64,000 nucleotides of DNA from Vannielia litorea (GTDB lineage Bacteria; Pseudomonadota; Alphaproteobacteria; Rhodobacterales; Rhodobacteraceae). The position numbers and the translations under genes were made by a program. A model generated the notes under the pieces. That model ran no database searches and was not told the origin of the DNA. It worked only from the letters and a program-made list of their open reading frames with translations. Location of the stretch: contig NZ_JAHVJR010000001.1 in the NCBI RefSeq assembly GCF_019801175.1, positions 3,038,001 through 3,102,000 on the forward strand. The letters run 5' to 3'. Below, one piece after another: positions 59,981-64,000 of the stretch (position 1 is the stretch's first letter; each line of letters starts with the position of its first letter).

Positions 59981-60716
59981 AGTCCGTGGCCTTTCCAAGC
60001 GTTTCGGCGGCCTCACCGTGTCGGAGAACATCGACTTCGACCTGCGCCCCGGCGACCGCAAGGCGCTGATCGGCCCCAACGGGGCAGGCAAGAGCACCTT
60101 CTCCAACCTCGTCACCGGCATCCTGCCGCCCTCTTCGGGGACCATCCGCTTTGACGGGGTGGATATCGGCAAGCTGAACGAGGCCCAACGGGTCAAGCGC
60201 GGCATCGCCAAGACCTTCCAGATCACCACACTGTTCCGCGACCTGACGGTGCGCGAAAACCTGCGCCTGCCGATCCTCGAGCGGCAGGGCCGGGGCTTTG
60301 CCATGTTCCGCCGCGCCGATGGCAATGGCGAGACAGAGGCTGAGGTGGCCGCGCTGATCGACGCCTTCGCGCTGGAGCCTCTGGCCGACAAGCGCGTGGC
60401 CGATCTCGCCTATGGCCAGCAACGCCTCGTCGAACTGGCCCTGACCCTCGCCCTCAAGCCCCGCGTCCTAATCCTCGACGAACCCGCCGCCGGGGTGCCC
60501 TCCTCCGAAACCCACCTGATCGTGCAGGCCATCGAGGCCCTGCCGCCTGACCTCGCGGTGCTCATCATCGAGCACGATATGGACCTCGTCTTTCGCGTCG
60601 CTGCGCAAATCGTCGTGCTGGTGCAGGGCCGCATCCTGACCGAAGGCACGCCGCAGGAGATCGCCGCCAACGCGCAGGTCCGCGAGCTTTATCTCGGAGG
60701 CCACGGCCATGACTGA
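59967..60716 (+). CDS. livG: Liv-type ABC transporter ATP-binding protein LivG (importer 2)
   Basis: A 249-residue ATPase: Walker A GPNGAGKST at 36-44, KRGIAKTFQITTLF, a divergent signature (DLAYGQQRLVELALTLALKP) and Walker B VLILDEPAAGVP. Overlaps both neighbours (14 bp and 8 bp). Confidence 0.92.
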   Translation: MQGLEVRGLSKRFGGLTVSENIDFDLRPGDRKALIGPNGAGKSTFSNLVTGILPPSSGTIRFDGVDIGKLNEAQRVKRGIAKTFQITTLFRDLTVRENLRLPILERQGRGFAMFRRADGNGETEAEVAALIDAFALEPLADKRVADLAYGQQRLVELALTLALKPRVLILDEPAAGVPSSETHLIVQAIEALPPDLAVLIIEHDMDLVFRVAAQIVVLVQGRILTEGTPQEIAANAQVRELYLGGHGHD

Positions 60717-61410
60717 TGCGCTCACCCTCACCGATGTTACCGCAGGCTACGGCCCGACCCATGTGCTGAACGGCATCTCTCTCAGCATCCCACAGGGCGA
60801 ACGCCTCGCCGTGATCGGCCGCAATGGCGCGGGCAAAACCACTCTGCTCGCCACAATGATGGGCCTCACCAAGCTGCACGGCGGCACCATCGCGCTGAAC
60901 GGCCAGCCCGTCACCACCCTCCCGCCTCACAAGCGCAACGCCGCTGGCCTCGGACTCGTCCCGCAAACCCGTGACATCTTCAAATCACTCTCGGTCGAGG
61001 AAAACCTCCTCGCCGCCCAGCGCGACACCGCCACGCTCGACGAGGCCTACACCCTCTTCCCCCGGCTCAAGGAGCGGCGGCGCAACGGCGGCGGGCAGCT
61101 CTCGGGCGGCGAACAGCAGATGCTCGCCATCGCCCGCACCCTGATGACCGGCCCGCAAACCCTGCTGCTCGACGAGCCGCTCGAGGGCCTCGCCCCGGTG
61201 ATCTGCGAGCAACTGATGGAGGTCTTCGAGCGCCTCGCCGCCGAGGGGCGCACCGTGGTGCTGGTCGAGCAGCACGCCGAGGCCGCCCTCTCCTTCGCCA
61301 GCCGCGCCCTGATCATGACCGGCGGCGCCATCGTCCACGATGGCCCCGCCGCCGCGCTCAAGGGGTCCGACCTGCTGGAGCGCCACATCGGCGTTGCGCT
61401 GGCCACATGA
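60709..61410 (+). CDS. livF: Liv-type ABC transporter ATP-binding protein LivF (importer 2)
   Basis: A 233-residue ATPase: Walker A GRNGAGKTT at 37-45, signature LSGGEQQMLAIARTL and Walker B TLLLDEPLEGLAP, switch region VLVEQHAEAAL. Overlaps livG by 8 bp; the P450 start follows 17 bp after its stop. Confidence 0.92.
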   Translation: MTDALTLTDVTAGYGPTHVLNGISLSIPQGERLAVIGRNGAGKTTLLATMMGLTKLHGGTIALNGQPVTTLPPHKRNAAGLGLVPQTRDIFKSLSVEENLLAAQRDTATLDEAYTLFPRLKERRRNGGGQLSGGEQQMLAIARTLMTGPQTLLLDEPLEGLAPVICEQLMEVFERLAAEGRTVVLVEQHAEAALSFASRALIMTGGAIVHDGPAAALKGSDLLERHIGVALAT

Positions 61411-61427
61411 TAGCAAAGGACACGACA

Positions 61428-62651
61428 ATGGACCTGATCGAAGGCCACGCCCCGCTGGCCCCCAGCGACGACATTCCGGTGCTCGATATCGACCCCTATG
61501 AGGAGGCGGTGCTGGCCGACCCCTTCCCCTACTACGCCCAACTGCGCGAGACCGGGCCGGTGGTGTTCATCCCCCGCTACCAGGTGCTCGCCGTGGGCCG
61601 CTACGAGGAGACCAAGGCCACCTTCTCCGACCACGAGAACTTCGTGTCGTCGCGCGGCATCGGTTTCAACGACTTCAAGCTCGAAAAGCCCTGGCGACCG
61701 CCGTCGATCATCCTCGAGGCCGACCCGCCCGATCACACCAAGACCCGCCGGGTGATGTCCAAGGCCCTCTCGCCCAAGGTGGTCCGTGGGCTGATGGACG
61801 ATTTCCGCAGCACCGCGGAAGAGGTGGTCGACGGGCTGCTGGAGCGGTCCGAGATCGAGGGTGTGGTGGATTTGGCAGAGGCCTTCCCAACCCGCGTCTT
61901 CCCCCGCGCCGTGGGCATGCGCGATGTGCACGCCCGCCACCTCGTGGATTACGGCGCCATCGTCTTCAACGCGGTCGGCCCCGACAATGCCCTGCGCCGC
62001 GGCGCCATGGCCCGCGCCCCCGAGGTCGCTGCCTGGATCAACGCCGCCTGCGCCCGCGACCGGCTTACTGGCGAGGGCCTCGGCGCGCTGGTCTACAAGG
62101 CCGCCGACGCGGGCGAGATCACGCCCGACGAGGCCGCCATGCTGGTGCGCAGCTTCCTCTCCGCCGGGGTCGACACCACCGTCACCGGCATCGGCAACGC
62201 GCTCTGGTGCTTCTCGCAGAACCCGGACCAGTGGGAGGCGCTAAAGGCCGACCCCTCGCTCGCTCGCCCCGCCTTCGAGGAGGTGCTGCGCATCACTTCA
62301 CCGGTCCACACCTTCCTGCGCACCGCCAATGTGGACACCGAGATCGCCGGCCACCCGGTGCCCGAGAGCGCCAAGGTGCTCTGCGTGCTCGGCGCCGCCA
62401 ACATGGACCCGGACAAGTGGGGCGACCCGGAGGCCTTCCGGATCGACCGCCGCCCTGTCGGCCACATGGCCTTTGGCGCAGGCATCCACGGCTGCGTGGG
62501 CCAGAACATCGCCCGCGGCGAGCTGGAGGCGCTGCTCACCGTCATGGCCGACAAGGTCGCCCGGATCGAACCGGCGGGCGAGGCCGTCTGGCGGCCCAAC
62601 AACGCCATCCGAGCGCTCGACCGCCTGCCACTCAAACTCATCCCGAAATAG
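61428..62651 (+). CDS. Cytochrome P450, CYP199A-like (para-substituted benzoate hydroxylase/O-demethylase)
   Basis: A 407-residue soluble bacterial P450. Heme ligand C356 in FGAGIHGCVGQNIARGE; K-helix E285-x-x-R288; I-helix oxygen-activation motif AGVDTT (246-251). Whole-length similarity to CYP199A2/A4 is clear (LEKPWRPPSIILEADPPDHT, DLAEAFPTRVFPRAVGM, LVRSFLSAGVDTTV). Residues equivalent to the benzoate-carboxylate clamp of CYP199A4, R92, S95, R243 and S244, are R90, S93, R241 and S242. Predicted to demethylate or hydroxylate 4-methoxybenzoate-type acids. ATG 61428 follows AAAGGA; an ATG at 61407 is less likely. Adjacent ferredoxin supplies electrons. Confidence 0.88.
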   Translation: MDLIEGHAPLAPSDDIPVLDIDPYEEAVLADPFPYYAQLRETGPVVFIPRYQVLAVGRYEETKATFSDHENFVSSRGIGFNDFKLEKPWRPPSIILEADPPDHTKTRRVMSKALSPKVVRGLMDDFRSTAEEVVDGLLERSEIEGVVDLAEAFPTRVFPRAVGMRDVHARHLVDYGAIVFNAVGPDNALRRGAMARAPEVAAWINAACARDRLTGEGLGALVYKAADAGEITPDEAAMLVRSFLSAGVDTTVTGIGNALWCFSQNPDQWEALKADPSLARPAFEEVLRITSPVHTFLRTANVDTEIAGHPVPESAKVLCVLGAANMDPDKWGDPEAFRIDRRPVGHMAFGAGIHGCVGQNIARGELEALLTVMADKVARIEPAGEAVWRPNNAIRALDRLPLKLIPK

Positions 62652-62662
62652 AGGACGCCCCC

Positions 62663-62983
62663 GTGAAAGTAACCTACATCCAGCCCGACGGCAGCGAACA
62701 GACCGTAGAGGCCAAACCCGGCGACAGCGTGATGCAAGCCGCCATCGCCGCGAACGTCCCCGGCATCGTCGCCGAATGCGGCGGCTCGATGGCCTGCGCC
62801 ACCTGCCATGTCTATGTCGATGACGCATGGACCAGCCGCACCGGTACCCGCTCGGAGAGCGAGGAAGACATGCTCGATTGCGCCATGTCCGAGATGAAGG
62901 ACAGCTCCCGCCTCTCCTGCCAGCTCCGCCTCACCGATGAGATGGACGGGCTGACCGTGCATATCCCCGAGGAGCAGTTCTGA
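62663..62983 (+). CDS. Adrenodoxin-type [2Fe-2S] ferredoxin, P450 redox partner
   Basis: A 106-residue ferredoxin with cluster cysteines C39, C45, C48 and C86 (spacing x5-x2-x37) of the adrenodoxin/putidaredoxin type, and the acidic DMLDCAMSEM helix used for docking. Starts with GTG after GAGGACG, 11 bp past the P450 stop. The counterpart in Rhodopseudomonas is palustrisredoxin. No ferredoxin reductase gene is in the window. Confidence 0.93.
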   Translation: MKVTYIQPDGSEQTVEAKPGDSVMQAAIAANVPGIVAECGGSMACATCHVYVDDAWTSRTGTRSESEEDMLDCAMSEMKDSSRLSCQLRLTDEMDGLTVHIPEEQF

Positions 62984-63050
62984 GCGCCGCCGCCCCCGTG
63001 ACACGGCGGCCGAACCCGGCTATCGGTGAGCGCTTGAAAGGTGCCCCCGC

Positions 63051-63557
63051 ATGACACGTGCCGACCAGATCAAAGCCGCGCCCGAGCGCCTCAACGCGCC
63101 CACCCGCGACCGCGAGGGCGCGGAAATCCTAGACATCGACTACTATGTGCCGTTCCTGCTGAACGCAGTGGCGAGCGCATGGGGGCGGCAGACCTCGGCG
63201 ATCTACCGGCGCGATTTCGGCCTCGGCCTGACCGACTGGCGCGTGGTCGCCATGCTCAACATCGAGCCCGGCATCACCGCCAGCCGCATCTGCGACGTGA
63301 TCCGCATGGACAAGGCCGCCGTCAGCCGCTCGCTCAAAACGCTGAACGAGATGGGCCACCTGCGCCACGAACAGCCCGGGCCGGACCCGCGCAAGCGGCT
63401 CTGGTGGCTCTCCGAGCGCGGCCTGCAGGTCCACGCCGATATCCTCGCCGTGGCCCTTGGCTGCGAGGCCGATCTGATCAAGGGCATCGCGCCCGAAGAC
63501 CTCGAGGTTTTCCTGAAGGTCATGCGGCAGATGCTCACCAACATCGACCCCAAGTAG
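63051..63557 (+). CDS. MarR-family transcriptional regulator
   Basis: A 168-residue MarR regulator: winged helix-turn-helix at about 60-125 (GITASRICDVIRMDKAAVSRSLKTLNEMGHLR, then the DPRKRLWWLSERG wing). Sixty-seven bp after the ferredoxin gene in the same direction. Probably represses the importer-P450 operon through the two GAGTTGA repeats at 56853-56906 and is relieved by an aromatic acid or its CoA ester. Confidence 0.87.
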   Translation: MTRADQIKAAPERLNAPTRDREGAEILDIDYYVPFLLNAVASAWGRQTSAIYRRDFGLGLTDWRVVAMLNIEPGITASRICDVIRMDKAAVSRSLKTLNEMGHLRHEQPGPDPRKRLWWLSERGLQVHADILAVALGCEADLIKGIAPEDLEVFLKVMRQMLTNIDPK

Positions 63558-63559
63558 CC

Positions 63560-63603
63560 CGCCCGGCAAGCCCATGAGATCGATGCACTGGTCACGCCGG
63601 GCG
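63560..63603. terminator. Inverted repeat between convergent MarR and amidohydrolase genes
   Basis: CGCCCGGC (63560-63567) and GCCGGGCG (63596-63603) are perfect 8-bp inverse copies 3 bp after the MarR stop. GC-rich stem, 28-bp loop, no U-tract; termination inferred. Confidence 0.4.
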
Positions 63604-63638
63604 CGCGGCAGACCGTGCCCTAGCCTGCGACCCGGCGA

Positions 63639-64000
63639 TCAGCCTTCGGCCTCCGGCAACCGCTGCCGCGCAATCGCCGCATGAACCTTGGCCCCATGCA
63701 GCAGCGCCGCATCGTTGAAATCGTACTTCGGGCTGTGCAGCGGCGCCGAGGCCTCGCCGTTGCCGATGAAGGCAAAGCAGCCCGGCACGTGCGCCAGAAA
63801 CTGCGCAAAATCTTCCGAGGCGGTCATCGGCGCGGGCATCTCGCGCACTTCGCGCGACACCGGCCCAGCCGCGCGCAGCGTTTCACCGGCCAGCTCGCCG
63901 TCATTCACCAGCGGGATGAACTCCCGCGTGTAGGCCACCTCTGCCGCCACCCCATGCGAGGCGGCAACGCCCGCCGTAATCGACCGCATCTCCGCCTCGA
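63639..64000 (-). CDS. M20-family amidohydrolase (5' part outside window)
   Basis: The C-terminal 120 residues of an M20/HipO-type metallo-amidohydrolase; the frame is open at base 64000. Recognisable end blocks are APMTASEDFAQFLAHVPGCFAFIGNG with the metal/catalytic glutamate, and LHSPKYDFNDAALLHGAKVHAAIA with the last metal histidine, LHSPKYDFND being diagnostic. Family members hydrolyse N-acyl amino acids such as hippurate. An aromatic-amide role near benzoate genes is attractive but unproven. Confidence 0.85.
   Translation of the reverse strand, partial: EAEMRSITAGVAASHGVAAEVAYTREFIPLVNDGELAGETLRAAGPVSREVREMPAPMTASEDFAQFLAHVPGCFAFIGNGEASAPLHSPKYDFNDAALLHGAKVHAAIARQRLPEAEG

Noticed and set aside
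1..64000. Search for tRNA, rRNA, riboswitch, transposase, phage and CRISPR signals
   Set aside because: None recognised by eye; a covariance-model and IS-element search would be needed to exclude small RNAs.

Overview
The window is GC-rich, densely packed bacterial DNA with many 4-bp ATGA/GTGA gene overlaps. Gene content and order (box benzoyl-CoA pathway beside Liv-type ABC genes, TRAP and tripartite tricarboxylate transporters, stand-alone pxpBCA, ChvE/GbpR-type sugar uptake) suggest an alphaproteobacterium, most likely a marine Rhodobacteraceae (Roseobacter-group) chromosome or large plasmid. I see no rRNA, tRNA, CRISPR array, phage gene or transposase. The window is a catabolic region in which each substrate-uptake system sits next to its degradative genes and its own regulator.

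Layout. (1) 1-2.1 kb: the 3'-truncated chvE sugar-binding protein and a divergent GbpR-like LysR regulator. (2) 2.3-13.4 kb, minus strand: the aerobic CoA-dependent benzoate (box) cluster. It contains a benzoate-CoA ligase, an alpha/beta hydrolase, a DUF309 protein, boxC, boxB, a 50-residue four-cysteine protein, boxA, another hydrolase, a thioesterase, a zinc metallopeptidase and boxR, followed by a stand-alone hydroxyacyl-CoA dehydrogenase C-terminal domain. (3) 13.6-16.3 kb, plus strand: 5-oxoprolinase pxpBCA and a minimal Lrp-type ligand domain. (4) 16.4-25.0 kb: a Liv-type ABC importer, a second aryl-CoA ligase, an FAD aryl-CoA hydroxylase-like protein, a divergent thioesterase and an IclR regulator. 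(5) 25.2-29.1 kb: katG and a bacterial cyclooxygenase-like heme peroxidase. (6) 29.2-37.7 kb: a TRAP transporter, idonate-type dehydrogenase, Ldh2-type dehydrogenase and GntR regulator, divergent from uxuAB (hexuronate/aldonate use). (7) 37.7-47.9 kb: a carbohydrate ABC importer, SDR and GntR regulator, divergent from two tandem enolase-superfamily genes, two unknown genes and an SMP-30 lactonase. (8) 47.9-55.3 kb: DUF3237 and LysR genes, divergent from a tripartite tricarboxylate operon with two different binding proteins and two hydrolases. (9) 55.3-56.8 kb: a small membrane protein, a 445-bp gap and exoD. (10) 56.9-63.6 kb: a second Liv-type importer leading into a CYP199A-like P450, a [2Fe-2S] ferredoxin and a MarR regulator, probably for a para-substituted benzoate such as 4-methoxybenzoate. 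(11) The 3' end of an M20 amidohydrolase runs off the right edge.

How it fits together. Regions 2, 4 and 10 all converge on aromatic acids: uptake by two Liv-type importers, P450 demethylation, CoA activation by two ligases, then box epoxidation and ring cleavage, or FAD-dependent ring hydroxylation and thioester release. A recurring 14-bp motif, TGCA-N6-TGCA with an AT-rich centre and one half-site sometimes degenerate, lies upstream of boxR, boxC, the benzoate-CoA ligase/pxpB divergence and the first importer's binding protein. It resembles the known BzdR/BoxR operator, so these units probably form one BoxR regulon. Regions 6-8 handle sugar acids and small carboxylates, each with a likely operator palindrome or repeat in its divergent promoter.
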